The notes: generated by a model from the sequence alone, not told the origin. Counted from the stretch's first letter, positions 37,231-46,966 are shown. The stretch is DNA of 64,000 nt from an uncultured Prevotellaceae bacterium (GCA_902799765.1 CADCBZ010000049.1:1-64000), one strand, 5' to 3'. Made by a program: numbers and translations.

Positions 37231-38543
37231 ATGGAGGGAAGAGGCGTATTCGGTAGTAAAATAGCCATAGTCCTTGCTACGGCAGGTTCTGCTGTAGGTT
37301 TGGGTAATGTGTGGCGTTTCCCCTTTATGACAGGGCAGAATGGAGGAGCGGCCTTTATCCTGGTTTATTTCGGATGCGTGTTGCTGCTGGGTATTCCTGG
37401 AATGGTCAGCGAGTTTCTAATTGGCCGATATGCCCAGTCAAATGCAGCCTCGGTTATCTGGGTATTCTGACATCTACGATCATCCTGGGTTTCTATGCAG
37501 TAGTGGCTGGCTGGTGCCTGCAGTATCTGTATGCATCGATTGTTGGTCAGTTGAATGGCGATGCAGCCTATGTCGTCAACTACTTCAAGACTTTCTCCAG
37601 TGATCCGTTCTGGCCTTGTCTGTGGGCTGTGGTCTTCGTATTGATCACGCATTTCGTGGTGGCACGTGGTGTGAATAAAGGGATTGAACGGGTTGCCAAA
37701 CTGTTAATGCCACTGCTCCTGCTGTTGTTGATCATCATTGTGGTGGCCTCTTGTCTGTTGCCTGGTGCAGAGAAGGGAATCTCTTTTTTGCTGAAGCCCG
37801 ACTTCTCGAAGGTGAGTACGAATGTATTTCTGGAGGCTTTAGGACAGGCGTTCTTCTCCCTGAGTCTGGGAACAGCCTGCCTGTGTACTTATGGCTCCTA
37901 TTTCAAACGCGATACTTATCTGTTGTGTTCTGCCACTCAGATTGCATTACTCGACTCAGGTATTGCCGTCCTGGCTGGTCTGATGATCTTTCCTGCAGCC
38001 TTCTCTGTGGGCGTACAACCAGATAGTGGTCCGTCGTTGATATTTATCACATTACCTAATGTGTTCCAGCAGGCATTTAGTGGAATGCCTGTGGTGGGTT
38101 ATGTCATCTCTATCATGTTTTATGCACTGTTGGTGTTCGCGGCTCTGACCTCCACAGTCTCTATGCATGAGATCGGTACGGCCTTCTTCCATGAGGAATT
38201 GAAGATCTCGCGCCAGCATGCTGCTTGGATATTGACATCCGTCTGTGCATTGTTGGCTATATTCTGCTCGTTCTCTGTTGGTGCCTATAGCGGATTACAA
38301 CTCTTCGGAATGTCACTGATGGATTTCTGTGATTTCCTGACAGCCCAACTGATGCTGCCGACAGGCGCATTCCTGACGAGTATTATGCTGGGATGGTTTG
38401 TGAGTGAGAAACTGTTAAGGGATGAGTTTACAAATGGCGGAACGATCGGCCACTCCTTTTTCTATGTATGGCGCTTTACCATTCGTTTTATTGTGCCCAT
38501 CTGCATCCTCTTGATTTTCCTCCATCAGTTCGGCATTCTATGA
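37231..38543 (+). pseudogene. Neurotransmitter:sodium symporter family transporter 2, frame broken
   Basis: A paralog of the preceding gene, beginning directly after its stop (TAAATGG). The N-part has FGSKIAIVLATAGSAVGLGN and MVSEFLIGRYAQSNAA and ends at 37470. At ~37448-37452 the frame changes to LGYLGILTSTIILGFYAVVA and runs to 38543. About 13-16 codons normally found between SNAA and the next helix seem missing. The family imports amino acids or similar solutes with sodium. Confidence 0.9.
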
Positions 38544-39415
38544 TGCGGGAATTTTTTTATCTTCAGAAATCCGATCGTAAGGTGATACTCGCCTTACTGA
38601 CTGTGATTGTGATAGCATTAGGAATAATCTTATTCACTGGTAGTCCCAGTACTTCTAGTATTTCTGGAACTTCTAGAGATTCTAGCCATGTTAGAAATGT
38701 CAGCAACTCTTCTCTTCCCACTCGGCAGGTCGAACGTTTCTTTTTTGACCCCAATACTGCAGACAGTGCCCAATTACGACGGTTGGGGCTTCAGACTTGG
38801 CAGATTAGGAATATTTATAAATACCGTGCAGCTGGTGGTATCTATCGTGAGAAGACTGACTTTGCCCGCCTCTATGGCTTGACAGTGAAGGAGTATCGTG
38901 AATTGGAACCTTATATCCGTATCTCATCGGATTACCTGCCTGCTGCGACGTTGGTAAAGGAAAGCGCATCAGCCACTGCTAAGCATGACACCACGTTTGT
39001 GCATCATTATCCTCAGAAGATTGCAGAGACGGCGCATGTGGTCCTGAATACGGCTGACACCACAGAACTGATGACAGTACCTGGCATCGGTCCATATTTT
39101 GCCAGAAAGATCGTACAGTATGGACAACGTCTGGGAGGATATGTAAACGTTGATCAACTCGATGAAATCGAGAATTTTCCTGCAGAGTCCAAACGCTTTC
39201 TCGTTGTTGAGGGAGCCACTCCGCAGAAGTTGAATGTCAATAAACTGACCTTGAATGAACTGAAACGTCACCCTTACATTAACTTTTATCAGGCGAAGGA
39301 TATTACCGATTATCGCCGTCTGCACGGACCTTTGCACTCTCTCAATGATCTCCGGCTCTCACGCGATTTCCCTCCTGAGGTCATCACCCGCCTGCTCCCC
39401 TATGTGGAGTTCTAA
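38540..39415 (+). CDS. Membrane-anchored helix-hairpin-helix (ComEA-like) protein
   Basis: 291 residues from the ATG at 38540, overlapping the symporter stop as ATGA. One membrane helix (~12-32) is followed by a Ser/Thr-rich linker encoded by a 9-bp repeat. Three HhH-type modules follow, each opening with (F)DPNTADSAQLRRLG, LNTADTTELMTVPGIGPYFA and LNVNKLTLNELKRHPYINF. HhH proteins bind DNA non-specifically; a role in DNA uptake or another envelope function is possible. Common next to transporters in Bacteroidales. Confidence 0.85.
   Translation: MMREFFYLQKSDRKVILALLTVIVIALGIILFTGSPSTSSISGTSRDSSHVRNVSNSSLPTRQVERFFFDPNTADSAQLRRLGLQTWQIRNIYKYRAAGGIYREKTDFARLYGLTVKEYRELEPYIRISSDYLPAATLVKESASATAKHDTTFVHHYPQKIAETAHVVLNTADTTELMTVPGIGPYFARKIVQYGQRLGGYVNVDQLDEIENFPAESKRFLVVEGATPQKLNVNKLTLNELKRHPYINFYQAKDITDYRRLHGPLHSLNDLRLSRDFPPEVITRLLPYVEF
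38646..38699 (+). repeat. 9-bp CTAG minisatellite in the HhH linker
   Basis: CTAG or a one-base variant recurs at 38646, 38655, 38664, 38673, 38682 and 38691, exactly 9 bp apart. It is in frame and encodes TSS/ISG/TSR/DSS/HVR-type triplets. Confidence 0.75.
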
Positions 39416-39428
39416 AGGTGGTTTTTTA

Positions 39429-39487
39429 TTCCCAACGTGGGAATGTTTTGTTCCCAGTGTGGGAACATTTCATTCCCAGTGTGGGAA
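39429..39487. repeat. Three palindromes at 22-bp spacing
   Basis: TTCCCAACGTGGGAA (39429-39443), TTCCCAGTGTGGGAA (39451-39465) and the same again (39473-39487) are spaced exactly 22 bp. Arms of 6-7 bp flank a 3-nt centre. They fill the gap between the HhH gene stop and the tatA promoter. An AAAAAGT follows at 39500, as in the array near 27.9 kb. Confidence 0.85.
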
Positions 39488-39540
39488 CAATTTGTTTTCA
39501 AAAAGTCGCCGTAAAGTTTGGTGCTTTCGGCTTTTTTGAT

Positions 39541-39548
39541 TAACTTTG
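39541..39548 (+). promoter_or_regulatory. -7 box for the tat operon
   Basis: TAACTTTG, 14 nt before the first tatA ATG. Confidence 0.6.
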
Positions 39549-39562
39549 CCCACGTATACTAA

Positions 39563-39769
39563 ATGCTTAAGATTATGTTTGGATCGCAATTACTTTTTAT
39601 GAACTTAGGCCCCACTGAGATTCTGATCATCGCATTTGTTGTTCTACTTCTCTTTGGCGGCAAGAAGATCCCAGAACTGATGAAAGGACTGGGTAAAGGC
39701 GTGAAGAATTTCAAGGAGGGCATGAATGAGGTGACAGACGTCACGAAGGAAGAGAAAAAGGATGAGTGA
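39563..39769 (+). CDS. tatA: Twin-arginine translocase subunit TatA
   Basis: 68 residues. [20 protein letters not shown] is the single helix ending in the FGGKKIPE hinge, followed by the amphipathic helix [20 protein letters not shown] and a charged tail. It forms the Tat pore. The start could be the ATG at 39563 or 39599. It overlaps tatC by 8 nt. Confidence 0.94.
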   Translation: MLKIMFGSQLLFMNLGPTEILIIAFVVLLLFGGKKIPELMKGLGKGVKNFKEGMNEVTDVTKEEKKDE

Positions 39770-40508
39770 AGTCCCACCAATGACCTTCTGGGATCATCTT
39801 GACGAACTGCGCTCTGTTCTTATTCGGATTCTCGTAGTGACAGTTCTGATTGCTGCATTTGCCTTCTGTCTGAAAGATGAGTTGTTTGCTGTGGTGTTAG
39901 CACCCCGTACCAGCGATTTCATCACTTATAGGCTGATGGGCGTGGAACCGTTCAGTATCCATCTGATGAACACGGGTTTGACGGAGCAGTTTATGATTCA
40001 TATGAAGACCGCCTTCTATGCGGGTGTATTAGTGGCTTCACCTTATATATTATATGTACTCTTCCGATTTGTGTCACCAGCGCTCTATGACAATGAGAAA
40101 AGATACGCCACATTGCTTGTGGGCACTGGCTATGTGATGTTCATGTTGGGAACGGTTCTCAATTACCTGCTCATTTTCCCTTTGACGGTGAAGTTTCTTG
40201 GAACCTATCAGGTGAGTCCCGACGTTGCGAATATGCTGACATTGCAGTCGTATATCGATACGCTGTTGATGATGTGTCTTATGATGGGTATCATCTTTGA
40301 ACTACCAGTGGTTAGTTGGCTCTTGGGTAAGATGGGCTTGATCAATGCCTCAATGATGCAGAAATGGCGCAAACATGCTATCGTGACGATACTTGTGGCT
40401 GCTGCGATCATTACGCCGACGACAGATGCCTTCACGCTGTTCGTTGTTGCTCTGCCGATATGGCTGCTCTATGAACTGAGCATCCTGATTGTGAAACTCA
40501 ACGGGTAA
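39762..40508 (+). CDS. tatC: Twin-arginine translocase subunit TatC
   Basis: 248 residues, six helices. It begins [20 protein letters not shown], the conserved TatC N-terminus that binds the twin-arginine signal, and has [18 protein letters not shown] and [20 protein letters not shown]. It is followed by an iron-sulfur membrane protein and a Tat substrate. Confidence 0.96.
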   Translation: MSEVPPMTFWDHLDELRSVLIRILVVTVLIAAFAFCLKDELFAVVLAPRTSDFITYRLMGVEPFSIHLMNTGLTEQFMIHMKTAFYAGVLVASPYILYVLFRFVSPALYDNEKRYATLLVGTGYVMFMLGTVLNYLLIFPLTVKFLGTYQVSPDVANMLTLQSYIDTLLMMCLMMGIIFELPVVSWLLGKMGLINASMMQKWRKHAIVTILVAAAIITPTTDAFTLFVVALPIWLLYELSILIVKLNG

Positions 40509-40539
40509 AGAAGTGAAACTAAACAAATATGAGATAACC

Positions 40540-42015
40540 ATGTTACGTAAAATCAGAACAATCCTCGCAGCTGTGGTTTTCGTACTGATAACCCTGCTCT
40601 TCCTCGATTTCACGGGGACGCTGCATTGTTGGCTGGGATGGCTCGCTAAGATCCAGTTCCTGCCTGCCGTGATGGCACTCAATGTCATTGTCGTTGTGGC
40701 ACTTGTCCTACTGACACTCGTCTTCGGACGTATCTACTGCTCCGTTATCTGCCCGTTAGGCATCTTTCAGGATGTCTTGGCCCGATTCCATCGGAAGAAG
40801 AACAAGTACAGTTACTCCGCAGAATTGAAATGGCTGCGCTATCCGATGCTGATGGTGTTTGTCATTGCCGGTGTGTCTGGTGTGGGTTCATTGTTCCAGT
40901 TGCTGGCACCATATAGCGCCTATGGTCGTATAGCCACAATGATCTTCCAGCCTATCTGGAAATTCGGCAATAACCTGTTGGCGATGGTGGCAGAACATTA
41001 TGAGAGCTATGCTTTCTATAGTGTGGATACCTGGATGCGCTCATTGCCTGTATTTATCATAGCTGCCGTGACAGTGGTGGTACTCTTTGTATTAGCATGG
41101 CGTGGTGGACGTACTTATTGTAATACGATCTGCCCTGTGGGAACCATCCTCTCTTTCTTTGCCCGTTTCTCATGGTTGAAGATCCGTTTCGATGCCGATA
41201 AGTGCAAGAACTGCTCCCTCTGTTCGAAGAACTGCAAGGCTGCTTGTATCGACTTCAAGACTCACACGGTGGATTACAGCCGTTGCGTGGTTTGTGGTAA
41301 CTGTATCGACAGTTGTAAGTTTGGGGCTCTGAAGTATTCTTGTCAGACTAGTCGAACTAGTGGTCCTAGTAGTTCTAGTCCAGTCGATACCTCTAAGCGC
41401 TCATTCCTTCTGGCCTCTGCTCTGGTGACAACAGCTGCGATGGCTCAAAAGAAGGAGAAACTCATGGATGGTGGCTTGGCGGATATAGAAGATAAAGTGG
41501 CTCCTAAACGCCAGTCACCATTGACGCCTCCAGGTTCTCTTTCGGTCGTTCATTATGCTCAGCATTGTACGGGTTGTCTGCTCTGTGTATCGGAATGTCC
41601 CAATCAAGTGCTTCGTCCGTCTTCAGATCTGATGCACTTGATGTTGCCTTTGATGTCATATGAGCATGGCTATTGTCGCCCTGAGTGTACGAGGTGTTCT
41701 GAGGTCTGTCCTGCAGGGGCGATTATAAAGGTTGACAAGGCAGAGAAATCATCCGTTCAGATCGGTCATGCCGTATGGATTAAGAAGAATTGTGTGGTAC
41801 TGACCGATGAGGTGGAGTGTGGTAACTGTGCCCGCCATTGTCCTTCTGGTGCTATTGAGATGGTGCCGCTCGATCCGAATAACGAGGAGTCTCCGATGGT
41901 TCCTGCCATCAACGAGGCTGCCTGTATCGGTTGTGGCGCCTGTGAGTATGTGTGTCCGTCGCGTCCGTTCTCGGCTATCTACGTTGAGGGACATGAAGTG
42001 CATAAACATATATAA
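40540..42015 (+). CDS. NapH/NosR-type membrane polyferredoxin with fused periplasmic ferredoxin domain
   Basis: 491 residues from the ATG at 40540 (a GTG at 40513 is also in frame). The N-terminal half has five helices with YCSVICPLGIFQ and YCNTICPVGTIL (the NapH CxxxCP motifs) and an 8-Fe ferredoxin-like cluster, CKNCSLCSKNCKAACID with CVVCGNCIDSC. A Ser-rich linker leads to SKRSFLLASALVTTAAMA, which looks like an internal Tat-type segment. A NapG-like region with four more Cys clusters (HCTGCLLCVSECPNQV, CTRCSEVCPAG, CGNCARHCPSG, CIGCGACEYVCP) ends the protein. It probably moves electrons across the membrane to an exported partner. Confidence 0.88.
   Translation: MLRKIRTILAAVVFVLITLLFLDFTGTLHCWLGWLAKIQFLPAVMALNVIVVVALVLLTLVFGRIYCSVICPLGIFQDVLARFHRKKNKYSYSAELKWLRYPMLMVFVIAGVSGVGSLFQLLAPYSAYGRIATMIFQPIWKFGNNLLAMVAEHYESYAFYSVDTWMRSLPVFIIAAVTVVVLFVLAWRGGRTYCNTICPVGTILSFFARFSWLKIRFDADKCKNCSLCSKNCKAACIDFKTHTVDYSRCVVCGNCIDSCKFGALKYSCQTSRTSGPSSSSPVDTSKRSFLLASALVTTAAMAQKKEKLMDGGLADIEDKVAPKRQSPLTPPGSLSVVHYAQHCTGCLLCVSECPNQVLRPSSDLMHLMLPLMSYEHGYCRPECTRCSEVCPAGAIIKVDKAEKSSVQIGHAVWIKKNCVVLTDEVECGNCARHCPSGAIEMVPLDPNNEESPMVPAINEAACIGCGACEYVCPSRPFSAIYVEGHEVHKHI
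41347..41382 (+). repeat. 9-bp CTAG minisatellite in the polyferredoxin linker
   Basis: CTAG at 41348, 41357, 41366 and 41375, exactly 9 bp apart, in the same codon phase as the copy in the HhH gene. It encodes TSR/TSG/PSS/SSP. Confidence 0.75.
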
Positions 42016-42030
42016 TAAGGAGGATACATC

Positions 42031-43443
42031 ATGGAAAAGAAGAATATTTCGCGCCGCTCGTTTTTGAAGCTGTTTGGAGCAGGTAGTGTTGCCACTGCTG
42101 CAGCGCTTACCGGTTGCAAGAAAGGTAATAAGGCAGAGAGTCAGGCTGCTGAGGAATATAAGAATCAGGTGGAACCGTCAGTTGGCAAAATGACCTATCG
42201 GGAGAATCCCAAGACCAAGGAGAAGGTTTCTATCTTAGGCTATGGCATGATGCGCCTGCCGACGAAAGTTGATAACAGCGATGAGTTTGATCAGGATATG
42301 ATCAACAAGCAGATTGACTATGCCATCGAACACGGCATGAACTACTTCGACACCTCTCCTGTCTATTGTCAGGGCAAGTCGGAGCATTGTACTGGTATCG
42401 CCCTCAGTCGTCATCAACGTAGTGAGTACTTCGTGGCAACGAAACTCTCGAACTTCAATCGCGACTACTGGGCTGCAGATAAGGCAAAGGAAATGTACCA
42501 CAACTCGATGAAGGAGCTGCAGGTTGACTATCTCGACTACTATCTGCTCCACGCCGTGGGTGGCAGTATGGATGAGTTTAATAGTCGCTATGTTGACAAC
42601 GGCATTATGGACTACCTGCTGAAAGAGCGTGAGGCGGGTCGTATCCGTAACCTCGGCTTCTCGTTCCACGGTAAACAGGAGGTGTTTGATGAGGTGCTGG
42701 CTATGCATGACAAGTATCACTGGGACTTTGTGCAGATAGAGTTGAACTACCTCGACTGGGACTATGCCAACGAGATCAATGACCGTAATGTCGATGCGAG
42801 TTACCTCTATGCAGAGTTACAGAAACGTGGTATCCCTGCTGTCATCATGGAACCCCTGTTAGGTGGTCGTTTGGCAAATCTGCCGCAGTATCTGGCTACT
42901 GAACTGAAGAGTCATGCCCCTGAACGCAGTGTCGCTTCATGGGCTTTCCGTTATGCAGGTACGCCAGAAGGAGTGCTGACCGTCCTGTCGGGTATGACCT
43001 ATATGGAACATCTGAAAGACAATCTGCTGTCCTATTGTCCATTGGTTCCGTTGTCTGATGAGGAGATGCGTTATCTCGATACGGAAGTAGCCCAGAAGAT
43101 CGTCGGTCTGGAGAACATTCCCTGTAACGACTGTAAGTATTGTATGCCTTGTCCTTATGGCATCGATATACCAGCCATCTTCATCCATTATAATAAGTGC
43201 AAGAATGAAGGATCATTGCCGATGGGGGCAGGTGATCAGGAGTATCGCCAGCATCGTCGCCAGTATCTCATATCCCTGGATCGGGTCGTACCGCGTGAGC
43301 GTCAGCCAGACCATTGTATCGGCTGTCATCAGTGCGAGCCTCATTGTCCGCAGAACATCCGTATCACTCGTGAACTCCATAAGATCAGTGATATGATTGA
43401 AGAACTGAAGCGCAATCCTTCGGGTATAGAGTCTAAGGTATAA
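42031..43443 (+). CDS. Tat-exported aldo/keto reductase with 4Fe-4S clusters
   Basis: 470 residues. A twin-arginine signal, ISRRSFLKLFGAGSVATAAA, leads into a possible lipobox (LTGC). The aldo/keto reductase barrel has LGYGMMRLP, YFDTSPVYCQGKSE and LDYYLLHAVG. The C-terminus carries CNDCKYCMPCPYGIDIP and CIGCHQCEPHCPQNIRI, ferredoxin-like clusters. A strong AAGGAGG ribosome site lies 9-10 nt upstream. It is the likely electron-accepting partner of the polyferredoxin just upstream and a client of the TatAC genes before that. Confidence 0.9.
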   Translation: MEKKNISRRSFLKLFGAGSVATAAALTGCKKGNKAESQAAEEYKNQVEPSVGKMTYRENPKTKEKVSILGYGMMRLPTKVDNSDEFDQDMINKQIDYAIEHGMNYFDTSPVYCQGKSEHCTGIALSRHQRSEYFVATKLSNFNRDYWAADKAKEMYHNSMKELQVDYLDYYLLHAVGGSMDEFNSRYVDNGIMDYLLKEREAGRIRNLGFSFHGKQEVFDEVLAMHDKYHWDFVQIELNYLDWDYANEINDRNVDASYLYAELQKRGIPAVIMEPLLGGRLANLPQYLATELKSHAPERSVASWAFRYAGTPEGVLTVLSGMTYMEHLKDNLLSYCPLVPLSDEEMRYLDTEVAQKIVGLENIPCNDCKYCMPCPYGIDIPAIFIHYNKCKNEGSLPMGAGDQEYRQHRRQYLISLDRVVPRERQPDHCIGCHQCEPHCPQNIRITRELHKISDMIEELKRNPSGIESKV

Positions 43444-43466
43444 AATAGAGGGGGAAGGAGCGCCCT

Positions 43467-44789
43467 TTATGACACAAGCGAAGCCCGAATCTTAGAGGCA
43501 AAGTAAAAGGCAACCAACATTGAAGTGAAATCAACTATCGGCTGCACCCACATGCAGCCGAACAAAGGCCATAGCGCATTCATGACAATGAGCAGGGGAA
43601 TATCGACAACACCTTTTCGCAGGATACTGCAGATAAGGGCCTCTCGTGAACGCTCCATAGCTTGAAAGAGCGTGATGGAGGGATAGCACACCGCCATGAA
43701 TGGCATGGCTACTACCTGTATCCGGAGAAAAGGTACGATGTATGATACCGTGAGCGACTCCTGTGTGAACAGCATGGCCAATTGGTATGCCCAAATTTCA
43801 AAGACAGTGAAGCACAGCATGGCAAATCCGAACGAAATGATACAGCCGCACTTGAACACGTGATTGCGCCGGGCAACGTTGCCCGACGAGTGGTTGTAGG
43901 CAAGCAGTGGTAGGATGCCTTGAGAAAGTCCGATGGTAAAGTAGAGCGGCAGATAGTCAAGCCGTTTCACAATGCCAAGGGCTGCTGTTGCCTCAGTGTT
44001 ATATTGGGCAACAAAGTGTGTCAGGGCTGCTACGGCAACCACCGTCAGCATATATTGTATATAGTGCCTAGTGTAGCGCAGAAGCTGTGGTGCAAAGGTC
44101 AGCACACCAGTCTTTCGGCGACGCCAGATGACGACAATCAGCCACAATACCGAAACCATGTTTGATACTGCCGTGGCGATACCTGCACCAACAATACCCA
44201 TATTACCCATGCTCGGCAGCATGAGCAGAGGATCGAGCAGGCAATTCAATATACCTCCTGCCGAGATGCCGATGGAAGCCTGGAGTGCCATGCCCTCTGC
44301 TCTGACCAGATTGGCAAGCACGAGATTCATGATGACCGGTATGCCGCCGATGGTAATCACCCAGAACGCATACTCCTGGGCGGGGGCAAGGGTTCGTTCG
44401 TTGGCACCGATGAGGCTCAGTAGCATGTCGCTATACAACGGAAAGGACAAACAGCATACCAATGCCAGTATCATACCCATCCAGAAGGTGATCGATGCCA
44501 CGCGTTGCGCCCCTGTATAATCGTGCTTGCCCAGATGATTTGCAAACTGGCTTCCGCCGCCAACTCCAGGCAGGTTGCCGATGGCGGTCAGCATCAGATA
44601 GAGGGGCAGTACAATGGTAGCCGCCGCCACCAGTTCCGGCTTGTTCAGTCGTGCCAGGAAAAAAGTGTCTGCCCAGTTGTAGAGAAGAACTATCAGTTGA
44701 GCCACAATGGCTGGGATGCTTTGGGCTAGTACAGCCCTTGCAACAGGCATTCGCTCAAAGACTTCTATGTCAACCTTATAGGAACGCAT
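43467..44789 (-). CDS. MATE family efflux transporter
   Basis: 440 residues with ~12 helices in two halves: LLYNWADTFFLARLNKPELV and RAEGMALQASIGISAGGILN are typical. Between LRYTRHYI and QYMLTVVAVAALTHFVAQY the second half begins abruptly; the helix lead-in normally containing a (V)xxGxPxxLQ motif seems ~14 residues short (~44052). This may be an in-frame loss or natural variation. Exports cationic compounds with Na+ or H+. Confidence 0.88.
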   Translation of the reverse strand: MRSYKVDIEVFERMPVARAVLAQSIPAIVAQLIVLLYNWADTFFLARLNKPELVAAATIVLPLYLMLTAIGNLPGVGGGSQFANHLGKHDYTGAQRVASITFWMGMILALVCCLSFPLYSDMLLSLIGANERTLAPAQEYAFWVITIGGIPVIMNLVLANLVRAEGMALQASIGISAGGILNCLLDPLLMLPSMGNMGIVGAGIATAVSNMVSVLWLIVVIWRRRKTGVLTFAPQLLRYTRHYIQYMLTVVAVAALTHFVAQYNTEATAALGIVKRLDYLPLYFTIGLSQGILPLLAYNHSSGNVARRNHVFKCGCIISFGFAMLCFTVFEIWAYQLAMLFTQESLTVSYIVPFLRIQVVAMPFMAVCYPSITLFQAMERSREALICSILRKGVVDIPLLIVMNALWPLFGCMWVQPIVDFTSMLVAFYFASKIRASLVS

Positions 44790-44797
44790 TTTAATAG

Positions 44798-45966
44798 CTA
44801 CACATGTTCATTATACACTCCCAGTAGTCCAGCCTGTTCCACCCGCTGCCTGATGGCTTCAATGTCGGTGGTGTATAGCTGCTTTTCCTTCATGCGGTTG
44901 AAGTAGTTTCCTCCTGAGAAGGTAAAGCGCTCCATGGTGTCGTGCCTTTCCTTGATAGCACTGTTAGCCGCTGCAATGAGGTCGCCTACGGCAAGAGTCT
45001 GCGGCAGTGTCAGCAAGGGCTTGGCGGCAGTCAGTCGTGCAGCATTGTGACCAGCCAAGGTTCCCGTGGTAATGGCCTCTGTGTGACCTATAAACAGACC
45101 ACTTTTCTCGCCGGCGCAAAGCAGGTTGCTGATACCATCCACAGTCATGGCATTTGAGCGGTAGGCTACTGAGAGGTAACGTATGGAGTTGCCCTTGCTG
45201 CCAGCACATGGATCCACGTAACGGGCATTTTCCATGCCGGGCAGCCGCCTCAACTTCTCGACGGGATAGTAGCTGGTCATGAGCTTGGCGTCGCCAGTAT
45301 CGAGTAGGATCATATTCTCAGAGAAATCCTTGATGGCATATTGCTTACAGGCCTTAATCTTCAGTTTGTCGTAATTGATCTCCTCCTTAGGAAGTGGTGT
45401 TCGCCCTGATAATCCTGACCTCCACAACGCTCAGTGATGCTGATGCGCGGACCAAAGGCTGGGCAGCGCAGCACGCACATGCAGCAGCCATTGCCGTATT
45501 TCAAGCAGTTACCCATTGGACCGGCACTGCCTGTAGTCTCAATGAAGACATCACCTTCGAAAAGGTCGCCAGAGTCGGAATAGACACCTTCCAACCGATT
45601 GTTATCACACGCTACATCGCAGATGTGTGTAGAGCAGCGTACATCAATGCCCATTTCCAAAACCAGCCTACGAACATGTGCCTCGATGGTGTTGACCGGA
45701 TAGAGTGTGGTGTGATGATGACCAGGGAACTCCACGTTGCGGTGCAGCGCAATGCGGTCAATCAACTGGAACAGTTCGCCGCCTCCCAGTGCAATCATCT
45801 CTTCGGCAGCCGTGAACCGACCGTTGTTACGCATGATTCCACCTGCATTGCCACATCCCAGCAACATATCTGTTTTCTCTATCAGACAAACCTCGGCGCC
45901 AGCTTTTCTTGCTGCTATCGCAGCGGCTGTACCAGCCCATCCGCCTCCTATGATAATAACTCTCAT
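44798..45966 (-). pseudogene. FAD-dependent oxidoreductase, frame broken
   Basis: The N-terminal Rossmann motif VIIIGGGWAGTAAAIAARKA and the Cys-rich KYGNGCCMCVLRCPAFGPRI lie in the first frame, which reads off to a stop at 45361. At ~45392-45398 the sequence continues in another frame with PLPKEEINYDKLKIKACKQY and runs to 44798, including SNLLCAGEKSGLFIGHTEAI (C-terminal FAD site). About 20 or more codons seem missing. It is co-transcribed with the reductase subunit upstream (8 nt gap). The pair looks like a two-component flavoprotein that oxidises NAD(P)H; substrate unknown. Confidence 0.85.
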
Positions 45967-45973
45967 ATAACGT

Positions 45974-46936
45974 TTATTTTATTTTTACTTGTTCTTTACA
46001 ATGATGAATGACCCGTCTGTCGGCAGTTATTTCCGTGCATGCGCCGCACACACCTTCGCCGCAACACATTTTGGCATTGTTGCAAGCCGAGAGCTTTACA
46101 TGACTGCTGCCGATATATTGCAGATAGGCGGCCACCTGGTGTATCACATATTCCGAAGCGCCGACATGAATCAGACTGCCGCCATCAGTCACGAATCGCC
46201 TGATGAGGTGCTTGGCAGATGTGCTGAGCTCACTATCGTCATCAAGCAGAGTCAAAGGTCTGTATGGAAGTTCAAACAGATCGAGCTGGAACTTCAGGAT
46301 GGAAGGTGAGAAGTTTCCTTCGTCAACATACAATTCTGTTTCGTTATGTCTTGATTGTAGATACATCACTGCTGATACCGATGGCAATAAACCAATGCCC
46401 TTGGTCAGTATCAGGCAGCGACTCGATTGTTGCGCTTCCAGATGCTGCAATCCTAACAGGCCGTTGTTGAACGGGCCGCGTAGCAGCAGCGTGTCACCCT
46501 CGGCCAAGTCCTTGAACTGGTTCGTCTTAACACCACGAAAAAGTAGCGTCATTCCTATACTGCCCACCATCATCTCCTCAAATTGTACGGAGATGGGGAC
46601 ATCGTACCAGGAAACCGTATCTTTACGGCGTACAAACACAAAGCCGCCCGGACGTTTTACCTCCCTCTCTAATGATAAAGGTACCTTAACCCTAAAAAAC
46701 ACCAAGCCGTCGTAATGAATTACCGACATCACCTCGCATTCATACGTCAACCGACTGGGTTTCGCCTTCCCACCATTTCTGAGCAGTTCCTGCTTGATGC
46801 AGATACCACCACTGGCCTTACAGTCGCAAAAGGCCTTGCCATTGACCTGACTGCAAACTGCACAACCACCCGTCACTGCCAATATACATGGGCAGAAACG
46901 GCTGCCATAGTCAGCACATAATCCGTTTATAATCAC
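45974..46936 (-). CDS. Ferredoxin reductase-like FAD/NAD protein with [2Fe-2S] and Cys-rich N-terminus
   Basis: About 320 residues from a GTG at 46936; a TTG at 46969 lies in the -7 box. The first ~45 residues carry eight Cys (CADYGSRFCPCILAVTGGCAVC, split by short spacers, then CDC), resembling an extra Fe-S domain. A FAD-binding beta-barrel and NAD domain (CLILTKGIGLLPSVSAVMYL) follow. The C-terminal PyrK-like [2Fe-2S] site is KMCCGEGVCGACTE. It likely passes electrons from NAD(P)H to the adjacent FAD oxidoreductase. Confidence 0.8.
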   Translation of the reverse strand: MIINGLCADYGSRFCPCILAVTGGCAVCSQVNGKAFCDCKASGGICIKQELLRNGGKAKPSRLTYECEVMSVIHYDGLVFFRVKVPLSLEREVKRPGGFVFVRRKDTVSWYDVPISVQFEEMMVGSIGMTLLFRGVKTNQFKDLAEGDTLLLRGPFNNGLLGLQHLEAQQSSRCLILTKGIGLLPSVSAVMYLQSRHNETELYVDEGNFSPSILKFQLDLFELPYRPLTLLDDDSELSTSAKHLIRRFVTDGGSLIHVGASEYVIHQVAAYLQYIGSSHVKLSACNNAKMCCGEGVCGACTEITADRRVIHHCKEQVKIK

Positions 46937-46966
46937 AAACTCTAATTTTTCAATTAATAGATGCTG

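Noticed and set aside
39429..39487. CRISPR-like array
   Set aside because: The units are only three, 22 bp apart in total including the 15-nt palindrome, with no room for spacers and no cas genes in the window.
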